A DNA stretch of 64,000 nt from Mesorhizobium sp. NZP2077 (GCF_013170805.1 NZ_CP051293.1:1178001-1242000); one strand, 5' to 3'; positions 50,577 to 59,809 are shown, counted from the stretch's first letter. Made by a program: numbers and translations. Notes: generated from the letters alone by a model not told the origin.

Positions 50577-50918
50577 TTAACTTGACGGCCCTCTGGGCAA
50601 AAGCTGGCTGGCGAAGACTTCGAAGCGACGAACTTCCTCCAGAGATTCAACAGAGCCTCCCCGAAACGTGTCGATTCCCACGATCGCTCGGCCTTCTTCG
50701 TCTTGCCATCGGGATAATACGAGGCAACGGACATCACCTAGTCGCCGATAGGCGCAATCAGCATCCAGCCACTCTGACGAAGCATAGACCTGCTTTTCGT
50801 GGAAGCGCCATTGGCGGCCAAATCGGTCGCTGAATTCGAATTCGACGATTCGCGGTTGCGGGTCGTCGTCGATCCAGCGCGTTATCGAAACTTCTATGTC
50901 CGCGTACTCTTCCGGCAT
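50577..50918 (-). CDS. Hypothetical protein between MoxR and GNAT genes
   Basis: 113 residues, soluble and acidic (MPEEYADIEVSITRWIDDDPQPRIVEFEFSDRFGRQWRFHEKQVY). No family recognised. It begins 2 bases after the MoxR stop, which suggests cotranscription. Confidence 0.65.
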   Translation of the reverse strand: MPEEYADIEVSITRWIDDDPQPRIVEFEFSDRFGRQWRFHEKQVYASSEWLDADCAYRRLGDVRCLVLSRWQDEEGRAIVGIDTFRGGSVESLEEVRRFEVFASQLLPRGPSS

Positions 50919-50920
50919 GC

Positions 50921-51760
50921 CTAACCCTGCCGCCGCGCCATGAAGGCCAGCCGCTCGAACAGGTGCACGTCCTGTTCGTTCTTCAGCAACGCACCGTGCA
51001 GCTTGGGCAGTGCATTCTTCGGGTCGGCGCGCAAATCCTCGGGCGCGATGTCGTCGGCGACCAGCAGGCGGATCCAGTCGAGCGCTTCGGAGGTCGACGG
51101 CTTCTTCTTCAGTCCCGGTACGTCGCGGATTTCGTAGAACTGGGTGAGGGCCGCGCGCACCAAATTCTGCTTGATGCCGGGATAGTGGACATCGACAATC
51201 CTGTGCAGCGTGTCGACGTCGGGAAAGCGGATGTAGTGGAAGAAGCAGCGGCGCAGGAAGGCGTCCGGCAGCTCCTTCTCGTTGTTGGAGGTGATGATGA
51301 CAATAGGGCGGACGGCGGCGCGGATGGTCTCGCCGGTCTCGTAGACGAAGAACTCCATCCGATCGAGTTCCTGCAGCAGGTCGTTGGGGAACTCGATGTC
51401 GGCCTTGTCGATCTCGTCGATCAAAAGCACAACTTTTCTGCCCGCTGCGAACGCCTCCCAGAGCTTGCCGCGCTTGATGTAGTTCTTGATATCGTTGAAC
51501 CTGCTGTCGCCGAGTTGGCTGTCGCGCAGCCGCGACACAGCGTCGTACTCATAGAGGCCCTGCTGCGCCCGCGTCGTCGATTTGACGTGCCATTCGATGA
51601 GGTCGAGGCCGAGTGCCGATGCCACCTGGCGGGCAAGTTCGGTCTTGCCGGTGCCGGGCTCGCCCTTGACCAGCAAGGGCCGCTCCAGCGCGATCGCCGC
51701 GTTGACGGCCACCATCAGATCCTTGTCGGCGACATAGGCCGCCGTGCCTTCGAAACGCAT
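50921..51760 (-). CDS. MoxR-family AAA+ ATPase
   Basis: 279 residues from ATG 51760 (AAGGAGCAAAA upstream); the open frame continues to 52321 only because it is antisense to the next gene. Walker A GEPGTGKT at 33-40, Walker B VVLLIDEIDKAD near 110, sensor ITSNNEKELPDAFLRRC. It partners with VWA proteins (here 48846-50036) to remodel target complexes. Confidence 0.94.
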   Translation of the reverse strand: MRFEGTAAYVADKDLMVAVNAAIALERPLLVKGEPGTGKTELARQVASALGLDLIEWHVKSTTRAQQGLYEYDAVSRLRDSQLGDSRFNDIKNYIKRGKLWEAFAAGRKVVLLIDEIDKADIEFPNDLLQELDRMEFFVYETGETIRAAVRPIVIITSNNEKELPDAFLRRCFFHYIRFPDVDTLHRIVDVHYPGIKQNLVRAALTQFYEIRDVPGLKKKPSTSEALDWIRLLVADDIAPEDLRADPKNALPKLHGALLKNEQDVHLFERLAFMARRQG

Positions 51761-51905
51761 TTTTGCTCCTTGGTTCACGCCATGAGCGTAAGGACGCCGG
51801 TCAGCCTGTGCAAGGGCGAGCCGGCTGCGACGAATGGGCTTGAAACCCGGGATGGAAATATCCGTTGCTGACGTGAGGCCGCTTGGCAGGCCGAAGGGCG
51901 GCGGC

Positions 51906-52331
51906 ATGAACGACAAGATATCAGGCAAGACCGCACTGCAGATCGTTGTCGCGGTGCTGGCGGCCACGCCGGTCTTGGTCGGCATCGAGGGTATCCTGTC
52001 CGGACCGGAATTCCTGCACGTCATCCGTCCATGGCCGGCCGATCTCGACAGCCATTTCCGCTTCCTGTCCGGGTTTTTCCTGGCCATCGGCATTGCCTGG
52101 TACAGCTGCATTCCCGGCATCGAGACCAAGACCGAGCGGTTCCGGCTGCTTGCCGCCTGCACGTTCACCGGCGGACTGGCACGGCTTGTTTCGCTGGTTC
52201 TGGTCGGCGCGCCATCGGCGGGACACATAGCCGGCCTCTGCGTCGAACTGCTGGCGGTGCCGGCGCTGGTCTGGTGGCAAAGGCGTGTCGCGAATAAAGC
52301 CAGTGAGTGTGCCCGTCTCACTGGCGCTTAG
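51906..52331 (+). CDS. DUF4345 membrane protein
   Basis: 141 residues from ATG 51906, four hydrophobic segments typical of DUF4345 (LQIVVAVLAATPVLVGIEGIL, FRFLSGFFLAIGIAWYSCIPGIETKTERFRLLAA, GGLARLVSLVLVGAPSAGHIAGL). Function unknown. Divergent from the MoxR gene, 145 bases apart, and ends 26 bases before the 6S RNA. Confidence 0.82.
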   Translation: MNDKISGKTALQIVVAVLAATPVLVGIEGILSGPEFLHVIRPWPADLDSHFRFLSGFFLAIGIAWYSCIPGIETKTERFRLLAACTFTGGLARLVSLVLVGAPSAGHIAGLCVELLAVPALVWWQRRVANKASECARLTGA

Positions 52332-52344
52332 GCAACCAGGGGCC

Positions 52345-52350
52345 TATATT
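52345..52350 (+). promoter_or_regulatory. -10 box of 6S RNA
   Basis: TATATT lies 6 bases upstream of the predicted 5' end of 6S RNA. No convincing -35 was found. Confidence 0.5.
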
Positions 52351-52356
52351 GGGGAG

Positions 52357-52511
52357 GACGGTCTGTGCTTCCCGGCAGGAGAACATTTTCCCCGGGGCCT
52401 TAACGATCCTTAGGGAGCTGTCCCTGGGAAGACCCGTGGGTTTTCTCATACGGCGCCCACCTACTTTGTAGGTTCCCGGGATCGCTCTCTCCACCGGTTG
52501 TGTGGATCGTC
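52357..52511 (+). ncRNA. ssrS: 6S RNA
   Basis: About 155 bases between DUF4345 and the 5-formyl-THF cyclo-ligase gene, the usual site of 6S RNA. The closing stem GACGGTCTGTG (52357-52367) pairs with TGTGGATCGTC (52501-52511) in every position when G-U pairs are allowed. The interior has the expected GC-rich arms and a large internal bulge flanked by CTTCCCGG and CCGGGATCG. 6S RNA mimics an open promoter and sequesters sigma-70 RNA polymerase. Ends are approximate. Confidence 0.82.
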
Positions 52512-52609
52512 ACTTCTTGCCCCGGTATCCACGCATTTCGGTGGATCATGCGGTAGAAAACGTCGCTCCCAAAACGCCATCCACATCCGGCCTTTTCTAT
52601 CGTCCGCGC

Positions 52610-53194
52610 ATGACATCTCTCAAAGACCTGAAAAAACAGCTGCGGCTCGCAGCGCTTGGGTGCCGCGATGCGCTCGATGAATTCTGGCGGGTGGAGGCAG
52701 CGCTCGAAATGGCCGAGACGGCGCGCGATCATCTCGCCATCGAGCCCGGTCAGATCGTATCGGGTTTCTGGCCGATGCGTTCGGAGGTTGACGTGCGGCC
52801 GCTGATGTTTGCCTTGCGTGAAAAGGGCGCGAGGCTTTGCCTGCCTGCCATTCTCGACAAGACCACGATCGTCTTTCGCGAGCTGGTGCGCGGCGCGCCG
52901 ATGGTCGAAATGGGTTTTGGCACAGTCGGGCCCCATGAAGAGGCGGAGGTGCTTGATCCCGAGGTGATGCTGGTGCCGCTCGCCGCCTTTGATGCGCGCG
53001 GCCATCGCATCGGCTATGGCGCCGGCTATTACGACCGCGCGATCGCGAAACTTGTCGACAAGGGGCATGCGCCCCGATTGATCGGCATCGCCTTCGACTG
53101 CCAGGAGGTTTCGCAGGTTCCGGACGAACCCCACGACGTCGTCATTCCGGAAATACTCACCGAGAGCGGGTTGCGCCGCTTCGGCATCGCTTAA
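52610..53194 (+). CDS. ygfA: 5-formyltetrahydrofolate cyclo-ligase
   Basis: 194 residues from ATG 52610. Turns 5-formyl-THF into methenyl-THF. Motifs: KKQLRLAALGCRDAL at the N-terminus, HRIGYGAGYYDRAIAKL near the C-terminus, the strongest family hallmark. Downstream of 6S RNA, the same pairing as in E. coli. Confidence 0.94.
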   Translation: MTSLKDLKKQLRLAALGCRDALDEFWRVEAALEMAETARDHLAIEPGQIVSGFWPMRSEVDVRPLMFALREKGARLCLPAILDKTTIVFRELVRGAPMVEMGFGTVGPHEEAEVLDPEVMLVPLAAFDARGHRIGYGAGYYDRAIAKLVDKGHAPRLIGIAFDCQEVSQVPDEPHDVVIPEILTESGLRRFGIA

Positions 53195-53227
53195 AAGATC
53201 GCGATCTGCTTAACGCGTTTCCAAGAC

Positions 53228-53803
53228 ATGTCGGATAGTGTTCCCATAATACAGTCCGGGCCGACGGCAACCATGACTTTTGTCTTTGCATGCTTCCTGC
53301 TGATGCCGTTCGTCCTGCTCGCGGTAGTGCTGTTGGCGATGGCATTGCACGTCATCGGAACCTCCCTGCATCACCAGGCCGCCTGGCATCAGACCGTCGC
53401 AACCGTAACGTCGGTCAGCCCCTACAGTGAAAAGCAGGAAAACGGCCTCACCACGGATGGCATCGATGTCGCCGTCACCTATGTCGCCAACGACGCGACG
53501 ATGAGCTGGTCCGGCAAGGGAAAGATCATCGGTCTCTACAAGGCATCTGTGGGCCACAAGGTGGAGATGTATTACAACCCTGCCGATCCATCGAAGCTCG
53601 ATACCGCCGCGATGAAAGGCTGGCGCGGCGGATTGCTGCTGCTTGCCGTTACCGGCGGTTTCATCGCCTTCTACATCTGGTTCTTCTGGCTATGCCGACG
53701 GAACGCGCCACCGACATTGCCGATGACGCCGTCGTCCGTTGGCTTAGCGAGCCCGAGCGCAAAACCGTCCCAGCCGCCGCGCGCCACTTTCGGCCGGCGT
53801 TAG
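53228..53803 (+). CDS. DUF3592 membrane protein
   Basis: 191 residues. Two membrane segments (about 16-45 and 134-157) enclose a soluble domain with TVATVTSVSPYSEKQENG and GHKVEMYYNPADPSKLD, the DUF3592 pattern. Function unknown. Between the cyclo-ligase and YmdB-like genes. Confidence 0.82.
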   Translation: MSDSVPIIQSGPTATMTFVFACFLLMPFVLLAVVLLAMALHVIGTSLHHQAAWHQTVATVTSVSPYSEKQENGLTTDGIDVAVTYVANDATMSWSGKGKIIGLYKASVGHKVEMYYNPADPSKLDTAAMKGWRGGLLLLAVTGGFIAFYIWFFWLCRRNAPPTLPMTPSSVGLASPSAKPSQPPRATFGRR

Positions 53804-53856
53804 GGCCAGCCGTAGTACCGCTTGCCTAGCGTCCATGGCTCTGGATAGAAGTGGAT

Positions 53857-54681
53857 ATGAGACTTCTTTTCCTCGGCGACATGGTTGGCAAGACGGGACG
53901 CACGGCGGTTTGGGAACAACTGCCTGGGCTGATCTCGGATTTCAAACTCGATTTCGTTATCGTCAATGGCGAGAATGCTGCCGGCGGCTTCGGCATCACC
54001 GAAGAGATCTTCCGCGAGACCATCGCGGCCGGCGCCGATGTTGTCACCACCGGCAACCATGTCTGGGACCAGCGCGACGCGCTCGCCTTCGCGCCGCGCG
54101 AAGAGCGTTTTCTGCGCCCCTCCAACTTTCCCAAGGGCACGCCCGGGCGCGGCTCCGGCGTCTACATCTCCAGGGGCGGCGCGCGCGTGCTGGTCGCCAA
54201 CATCATGGGCCGGGTGTTCATGCACCCCGAACTCGACGATCCGTTCCAGGCCGGCGAGCGCGAGCTCGCCGCCTGTCCGCTCGGCGAACAGGCGGATGCG
54301 GTGGTCATCGACTTCCATGCCGAGGCGACCTCGGAAAAGATGTGCTTCGCGCATTTCGTCGATGGCCGCGCCAGTCTCGTCGTCGGCACCCACACCCACC
54401 AGCCGACCGCCGACCACCAGATCCTCAATGGCGGTACCGGCTATCTGTCCGATGCCGGCATGTGCGGCGACTACGATTCCTCGCTCGGCATGGACAAGGA
54501 GGAGCCGCTCAACCGGTTCCTGTCGAAAGTGCCGAAGGGGCGTTTCGAGGCGGCGACGGGACCGGCGACATTGTGTGGGGTTGGTGTCAATATTTCCGAT
54601 CGTACCGGCCTAACCGAGAAGATCGCGCCGTTTCGTCGCGGGCCGCGATTAGAAGAAACGGCTCCATCTTTCTGGTCGTGA
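53857..54681 (+). CDS. YmdB-like metallophosphoesterase (TIGR00282)
   Basis: 274 residues from ATG 53857; GTG 53851 is possible. Motifs: LFLGDMVGKTGR, VNGENAAGGFG, TTGNHVWD, HFVDGRASLVVGTHTHQPTAD, all on the conserved metal ligands. Bacillus YmdB hydrolyses 2',3'-cyclic nucleotides. TerC gene follows after 68 bases. Confidence 0.92.
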   Translation: MRLLFLGDMVGKTGRTAVWEQLPGLISDFKLDFVIVNGENAAGGFGITEEIFRETIAAGADVVTTGNHVWDQRDALAFAPREERFLRPSNFPKGTPGRGSGVYISRGGARVLVANIMGRVFMHPELDDPFQAGERELAACPLGEQADAVVIDFHAEATSEKMCFAHFVDGRASLVVGTHTHQPTADHQILNGGTGYLSDAGMCGDYDSSLGMDKEEPLNRFLSKVPKGRFEAATGPATLCGVGVNISDRTGLTEKIAPFRRGPRLEETAPSFWS

Positions 54682-54749
54682 CATTGATATAGAGGTTTGC
54701 AGTACCTAACTGCCGGCGACACTGCTCTAGATCGTAGGGGACGACCTCC

Positions 54750-55517
54750 ATGCAGCTCATTGAGTTTCTGGCGCCGCATTTTCATTTTGTATCCGACCCG
54801 ACAGCCTGGGTTGCGTTGCTGACGCTGGTGGTGCTTGAGATTGTGCTCGGCATCGACAATCTGATCTTCATCTCGATCCTGACCAACAAGCTGCCGGAAG
54901 CGCAGCGGGCCCGCGCCCGCCGGCTCGGCATCTCGGCGGCGCTGGTCATGCGGCTGGTGCTGCTCGCCACCATTTCGATCATCGTCCAGCTGACGACGCC
55001 GGTCTTCACCGCCTTCGGCCACGGCTTTTCCTGGCGCGACCTGATCCTGATCGCCGGCGGCCTGTTCCTGGTCTGGAAAGCGACCAAGGAAATCCATCAC
55101 ACGGTCGACCCCGAGGACCACCAGGACACGATGCTGGGCGGGATGCTGCAGATCAGCCTCGCCGGCGCGATCTTCCAGATCCTGCTGCTCGACCTCGTCT
55201 TCTCGATCGATTCCATCATCACCGCCGTAGGCATGACCGACGAGATCGCCATCATGTACATCGCCGTGATCGTGGCCGTCACCGTGATGATGCTGGCGGC
55301 CGGGCCGCTGGCCAACTTCATCGCCAAGAATCCCAGCATCGTCATGCTGGCGCTGGGCTTCCTGCTGATGATCGGCATGACGCTGATCGCCGACGGCATG
55401 GGCTACCACGTGCCCAAGGGCTACATCTATGCGGTGATGGGCTTTTCAGCCCTGGTCGAAGGGCTCAACATGCTGGCGCGTCGGCGCAAGAAGGCGAAGC
55501 CAGGCATCGGGCACTAA
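54750..55517 (+). CDS. TerC-family membrane protein
   Basis: 255 residues with about seven membrane helices. [41 protein letters not shown] holds the conserved acidic residues and [16 protein letters not shown] the second pair. TerC proteins take part in metal (often manganese) export or tellurite tolerance. No ter cluster is nearby, so a housekeeping metal role is likely. Confidence 0.9.
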   Translation: MQLIEFLAPHFHFVSDPTAWVALLTLVVLEIVLGIDNLIFISILTNKLPEAQRARARRLGISAALVMRLVLLATISIIVQLTTPVFTAFGHGFSWRDLILIAGGLFLVWKATKEIHHTVDPEDHQDTMLGGMLQISLAGAIFQILLLDLVFSIDSIITAVGMTDEIAIMYIAVIVAVTVMMLAAGPLANFIAKNPSIVMLALGFLLMIGMTLIADGMGYHVPKGYIYAVMGFSALVEGLNMLARRRKKAKPGIGH

Positions 55518-55738
55518 GCGATCGGCAGCGGGATCATCATGACCAACCGCGCCCCAGCACGGCGCGTCTGGACGAATTGAGCCGATTTATCTATAAGCCG
55601 GCCATTCCGACAGAGAACGACGTGCTTCCGCGGGTAGCAGCTCGGACGCTCTGAAATTTTGAATTCGAGCATTGTTGCAAGGGCGAGGTGATCCACCTGG
55701 CTACATGATGCTCTAGCCGAGAAGACGACAGGGGTGCC
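55518..55738. other. 221-base intergenic stretch before yebC
   Basis: No gene or clear terminator seen. It must carry the yebC promoter. Confidence 0.5.
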
Positions 55739-56488
55739 ATGGCTGGCCATTCACAGTTCAAGAACATCATGCACCGCAAGGGCCGCCAGGACGCGGTGCG
55801 GTCGAAAATGTTTTCCAAGCTGGCGCGAGAAATCACCGTCGCCGCCAAGAGCGGCACGCCCGACCCATCGATGAACCCGCGCCTTCGGCTGGCGATCCAG
55901 AACGCCAAGGCGGTGTCGATGCCGAAGGACAACATCCAGCGCGCCATCAACAAGGCGTCGATGGGCGATGCCGAGAATTATGAAGCGGTGCGCTATGAAG
56001 GCTATGGGCCGGGCGGCGTGGCGCTGATCGTCGAGGCCCTGACCGACAACCGCAACCGCTCGGCGTCGAATGTACGCGCCGCCTTCACCAAGGCCGGCGG
56101 GGCGCTCGGCGAAACCGGCTCCGTGTCGTTCATGTGGAATCGTGCCGGCGAGATCTACTATCCGGCCTCCGTCGGCAGCGCCGACAAGGTCATGGACGCG
56201 GCAATCGAGGCCGGCGCCGATGACGTGGAATCTGATGAGGAAGGCCACACGATCTATTGCGCCTTCGAGAGTATGGGCGAAGTGTCGAAGGCGCTGGAAG
56301 CCTCGCTTGGTGAGGCCGAATCGGTGAAGCCGATCTGGCAGCCGCAGAACAACGTCCCCGTCGACGAAGAGCGTGCACAATCGCTGATGAAGCTGGTCGC
56401 CACGCTCGAAGACGATGACGACGTGCAGAGCGTCTATGCCAATTTCGAGGTCGACGACGAGACCATGGCCAAACTTAGCGCGGCGTGA
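55739..56488 (+). CDS. yebC: YebC/TACO1-family translation or transcription factor
   Basis: 249 residues, standard length. [31 protein letters not shown] is the family start, followed by [30 protein letters not shown]. Recent work links YebC to polyproline translation; older work to DNA binding. Usually beside ruvC, which is not present here. Confidence 0.95.
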   Translation: MAGHSQFKNIMHRKGRQDAVRSKMFSKLAREITVAAKSGTPDPSMNPRLRLAIQNAKAVSMPKDNIQRAINKASMGDAENYEAVRYEGYGPGGVALIVEALTDNRNRSASNVRAAFTKAGGALGETGSVSFMWNRAGEIYYPASVGSADKVMDAAIEAGADDVESDEEGHTIYCAFESMGEVSKALEASLGEAESVKPIWQPQNNVPVDEERAQSLMKLVATLEDDDDVQSVYANFEVDDETMAKLSAA

Positions 56489-56593
56489 GCTGCAAGGCGG
56501 TGGCCAAAGGCGCTACAGGCGGGTAGCATGGCCTCGCTACTTGAGAAACGTCCGCCGAAGGTGTAGCGCAGTCAGTTGTCGGCGAGAGGGAAG

Positions 56594-57379
56594 ATGACTG
56601 ACGAAGGCGTTGAATTTGCCGTGACCTGGCCTCGTCCCGGCGGCCTTTGGCGACGGCTTTTCGCCTCGCTTATCGACTACCTTGTCATCTTCGTCGCCCT
56701 TTATGCGCTGGTTGCGGCCTTGTTTCTGATGACCGACGGCGGAGTGAAAGGCAACTTCTGGCTGAACTGGAAAACCTGCCAGTCCGCCAGTCTGAAAGGA
56801 ACAGGCGATCTGTCACTTTCCCGCTACGATTGGCAGGTTTGTGCAACATCCTTTTTCGGTTTTCCAGTGGCCAGATGGGCAGCTGGCACGAGTACGGACC
56901 CTCAATCGAAGGCAGTCTCAACCCTTTCGATTGACCTTGATTCAAACGGAAATTTTCGAACAGCGGCACTGGATCTAGGCTTCCTCAAGGTGCTGGTCCT
57001 GGCGACCTATCTTCTTGTGATGGAGGGGGCTTTCAGCCGGTCGCTGGGCAAGGGGGTCCTGGCCCTCTTCGTCCATGACGAGTTGGATTGGCATCGGGAA
57101 GGCCTCGCCTTGCAAAAAGCCGTTCGTCGGCAGGTGGTAAAATTCCTGGGCTATCTACCTGCGACGCTGGTCGGAGCTTTCTTTGCTTTCCAGACCTGGA
57201 AAACCGTTCCGGCACCCATCCTGAACTATTCCCGACTGGAAATCGTAATCGCCTTTACCGTGTCTGCCCTAGCTTTCCTCTGGCCATGTTGGATCGCGCT
57301 GACCATCGCACTCGGCAACGAGCCAATACATGATCGGGTTGCTGGAACGACCGTGCGCGTTCTGGAGACGGACCAATGA
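56594..57379 (+). CDS. RDD-family membrane protein
   Basis: 261 residues from ATG 56594 (GAGGGAAG upstream). The motif RPGGLWRRLFASLIDYLVIFVALYALVAALF holds the Arg and Asp residues of the RDD family; helices near 22-47, 130-155, 185-210 and 225-245. Transport role suspected for the family. The stop overlaps the next gene by 4 bases. Confidence 0.85.
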   Translation: MTDEGVEFAVTWPRPGGLWRRLFASLIDYLVIFVALYALVAALFLMTDGGVKGNFWLNWKTCQSASLKGTGDLSLSRYDWQVCATSFFGFPVARWAAGTSTDPQSKAVSTLSIDLDSNGNFRTAALDLGFLKVLVLATYLLVMEGAFSRSLGKGVLALFVHDELDWHREGLALQKAVRRQVVKFLGYLPATLVGAFFAFQTWKTVPAPILNYSRLEIVIAFTVSALAFLWPCWIALTIALGNEPIHDRVAGTTVRVLETDQ

Positions 57380-57687
57380 ACGCGTCAGGGAAGCATTGCG
57401 TCGTCATCACCTATTGCACGCAGTGCCAGTGGCTGCTGCGCGCCGGCTGGATGGCGCAGGAGCTGCTGTCCACCTTCGGCACCGATCTCGGTGAAGTGAC
57501 GCTGGTGCCCGGCACCGGCGGCATCTTCACCATCTCTTGCAACGACGTTCTTATCTGGGACCGCAAGCGCGACGGCGGCTTTCCCGATGCCGCCAAGCTC
57601 AAGCAATTGGTGCGCGACGTGATCGACCCCGACCGCGATCTCGGTCATTCCGACCGCAAGGGTCACACGCAAAAAGACCCCGCCTGA
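57376..57687 (+). CDS. SelT/SelW/SelH-family redox protein
   Basis: 103 residues. The thioredoxin-like Rdx motif reads TYCTQCQWLLRAGWMAQELL; the CxxC pair is cysteine-based, without selenocysteine. ATGA overlap with the RDD gene. A strong terminator follows. Function unknown; redox role inferred from family. Confidence 0.87.
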   Translation: MNASGKHCVVITYCTQCQWLLRAGWMAQELLSTFGTDLGEVTLVPGTGGIFTISCNDVLIWDRKRDGGFPDAAKLKQLVRDVIDPDRDLGHSDRKGHTQKDPA

Positions 57688-57720
57688 GCGAGGCCGCCTG
57701 AGCGGGGTCTTCTTGCTTTC
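57674..57720 (+). terminator. Rho-independent terminator
   Basis: AAGACCCCGC (57674-57683) pairs with GCGGGGTCTT (57702-57711), followed by CTTGCTTTC. The stem begins inside the last codons of the SelT/W/H gene and also closes the convergent DUF1772 gene. Confidence 0.8.
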
Positions 57721-57732
57721 AGACAGCGCCTC

Positions 57733-58209
57733 CTAAAGCAGCGCGAAAATGAAGCAGGCCATCGCCATGATGGCGGCGACGGTGCGGACGTGGTTCCACA
57801 TCACCCATTGGCTCAGATGGTTCGCCCACACGGCGGCGCCGTTGCTGCTGGCCGGGTCGACGGCGGCAAGCGCATCGTTGAGCGGCACGTTGAAGACCAT
57901 GGTCACAATCGGGTTGCCGATCACGTAGACCACCGCGCCGGCAAGCAGCCAGTACGAGCCGGACTGGCTCCAGCCCATGATGGCGGCGGCGATAAGCACC
58001 AGACAGAGCAGGCCGGTGCCGAACAGCGCCGTCATGAAGGTCGGCGTGATCACCGTGATGTTGATCGAATTCATCGCCGCGATGCCAGTCGGAACTGGCA
58101 GCCGGGCAAGTGCTGCCATGACGAAGTTGGAAAAGGCGAAGAACACGCCGCCGACGACGCCCGAGCCGATTGCGGCGATGATGGTGAGGGCGGGAACAAG
58201 CTTGGTCAT
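57733..58209 (-). CDS. DUF1772 membrane protein
   Basis: 158 residues from ATG 58209 with four membrane helices (KLVPALTIIAAIGSGVVGGVFFAFSNFVMAAL, TPTFMTALFGTGLLCLVLIAAAIMGW, WLLAGAVVYVIGNPIVTMVFNVPLNDALAAVD, VRTVAAIMAMACFIFAL). The frame stays open to 58470 but overlaps the NmrA gene. Starts 1 base after the NmrA stop, so cotranscribed with it. Confidence 0.88.
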   Translation of the reverse strand: MTKLVPALTIIAAIGSGVVGGVFFAFSNFVMAALARLPVPTGIAAMNSINITVITPTFMTALFGTGLLCLVLIAAAIMGWSQSGSYWLLAGAVVYVIGNPIVTMVFNVPLNDALAAVDPASSNGAAVWANHLSQWVMWNHVRTVAAIMAMACFIFALL

Positions 58210-58210
58210 T

Positions 58211-59038
58211 TCAGTTGCTCCAGATGCCGGTTGCGGCGGTTTCGGTTGCGTAGGCGGAAAAGTCTTTCGGCGCACGGCCAAGCACGCGCTGGACGCCGTC
58301 GGTGAGCGACTCGTTGCGGCCGTCGAGCACCTGGGTGAACAGCTCATCGAGCAGCCAGACGATTTCGGGTGGCAGTTCATGCGACGTGACAGAGGCAGTG
58401 AACTCGTCATGCGAAATTCTGACAAAGCGGATGTCGCGTCCTGCCGCCTTGGCAATCTCGGCGACCGCATCAGTGAAGCTCAACAGCCGCGGCCCCGTGA
58501 GCTCATAGAGCTGGCCGACATGACCGGGCTCAGTCAGCACCGCTTCGGCGGCGTCAGCGATGTCGTCGACATCGACAAAGGGTTCGCCGACAGGTCCGAC
58601 CGGCAATGCCACCTCGCCCGCCAGCAGCGGCTCGACGAGAAGGCCTTCGCTGAAATTCTGCGAGAACCAGGCGCAGCGCAGAATCGTCCAGTCGGCCCCG
58701 GAAGCCTTCAGCATCTCTTCGGCGCGCTGCGCCTCGGGCTCGCCGCGACCCGACAAAAGCACCAGCCGGCGAACGCCATGCCGCACGGCAAGACGGGCGA
58801 ATGCACCGATCACTTCGGCGGCGCCTGGCACGGCGATGTCGGGATAGTAGCTGATGTAGACCGCGCTGACGCCCTCGAGTGCGGGCACCCAGCTTGCGGG
58901 AGCTTCCCAGTCGAAACGAGGCGCGGCGGAACGGGAACCGATCCGTGCCGGAATGCCGCGCGCCGTCAGCCGCTCGGCGAGGCGGCGGCCGGTCTTGCCG
59001 GTGCCGCCGAGGATCAGGATTGGTTTGGTGTCGATCAT
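58211..59038 (-). CDS. NmrA-like NAD(P)-binding protein
   Basis: 275 residues from ATG 59038, with AAAGGAAAACC upstream. Rossmann motif ILGGTGKTGRRLAERL. Atypical SDR of the NmrA/YwnB type: dehydrogenase-like redox sensor or quinone reductase; no catalytic Tyr-x-x-x-Lys is evident. Divergent from a tetR gene, its likely regulator. Confidence 0.88.
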   Translation of the reverse strand: MIDTKPILILGGTGKTGRRLAERLTARGIPARIGSRSAAPRFDWEAPASWVPALEGVSAVYISYYPDIAVPGAAEVIGAFARLAVRHGVRRLVLLSGRGEPEAQRAEEMLKASGADWTILRCAWFSQNFSEGLLVEPLLAGEVALPVGPVGEPFVDVDDIADAAEAVLTEPGHVGQLYELTGPRLLSFTDAVAEIAKAAGRDIRFVRISHDEFTASVTSHELPPEIVWLLDELFTQVLDGRNESLTDGVQRVLGRAPKDFSAYATETAATGIWSN

Positions 59039-59055
59039 GGTGGTTTTCCTTTGTT

Positions 59056-59083
59056 GCAAAATATGAGTAATCCTCACATTTGC
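59056..59083. promoter_or_regulatory. Candidate TetR operator
   Basis: An imperfect inverted repeat centred between GCAAAATATGAG and CTCACATTTGC lies just upstream of the NmrA-like gene start. A weaker GAG-centred repeat follows at about 59098-59112. Both would suit a TetR dimer. Confidence 0.55.
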
Positions 59084-59163
59084 AAAACGTGATAAACCCT
59101 CGTATTTTGTGAGTCAAGCCATTTCCTCGGCGATTTGCCGAACACGTTTGTTGGAGACAGTCC

Positions 59164-59793
59164 ATGGAAGGCACGCCGGCCAATGAGCAGATGGCTTCGC
59201 CAAGGCGGGCACCAAGCCAGCAGCGGAGCCGCGAGCGGGTGGAGCGCATGCTGGCGGCTGCCTCGGCGCTGATCACCGAGCAAGGCAGCGATGCCATGCG
59301 CATGGGCGAAGTCGCTGAACGGGCAGGGGTGTCGATCGGCTCGCTCTACCAGTTCTTTCCCGACAAGCGGGCGATCATCTGGGCCTTGGCCGAGCGCTAC
59401 ACCGCCGAAAGCCAGGCCTGCATCTCGGCCGAACTCAGGGATGTTAGCGATGCCGAAGGCCTGCGGCGGGCATTCTCGGAACTGGTCGATATCTATTATC
59501 GGCTGTTTCTGGCCGAGCCGGTGATGCGCGACATCTGGTCGGGCACGCAGGCCGACAAGGCGCTGCGCCAGCTCGAACTCGCCGACAGCCGGGCCAACGC
59601 TGAGTTCCTTGTGGCGGTGCTGAAGCGATTGCGTCCCGGTGCCGACCCGGTCGCCCTGGAGACAACCGCATTTCTCGTCTGGCAGATGGGCGAGGCCGTC
59701 ATGCGGCTGGCCATCTCGGTCGAGCGGGAGGAGGGCGACAGGCTGGTCGCCGCCTACAAGCGCATGGCACTGCGGGAATTGACCGGAGACTGA
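59164..59793 (+). CDS. TetR-family transcriptional regulator
   Basis: 209 residues. HTH near 25-60 (ERVERMLAAASALITEQGSDAMRMGEVAERAGVSIGSLYQFFPDKRAIIWAL), matching TetR_N. Divergent from the NmrA-like/DUF1772 pair with 125 bases between. Repressor of that pair, by position. Ligand unknown. Confidence 0.93.
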   Translation: MEGTPANEQMASPRRAPSQQRSRERVERMLAAASALITEQGSDAMRMGEVAERAGVSIGSLYQFFPDKRAIIWALAERYTAESQACISAELRDVSDAEGLRRAFSELVDIYYRLFLAEPVMRDIWSGTQADKALRQLELADSRANAEFLVAVLKRLRPGADPVALETTAFLVWQMGEAVMRLAISVEREEGDRLVAAYKRMALRELTGD

Positions 59794-59809
59794 GTGGCAC
59801 CGCGCCTGT

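Noticed and set aside
51761-52321. N-terminal extension of the MoxR frame
   Set aside because: Lies antisense to the DUF4345 gene and lacks conservation; MoxR starts normally at 51760 with a good ribosome-binding site.
58210-58470. Extension of the DUF1772 frame
   Set aside because: Overlaps the NmrA gene in another frame; family start is at 58209.
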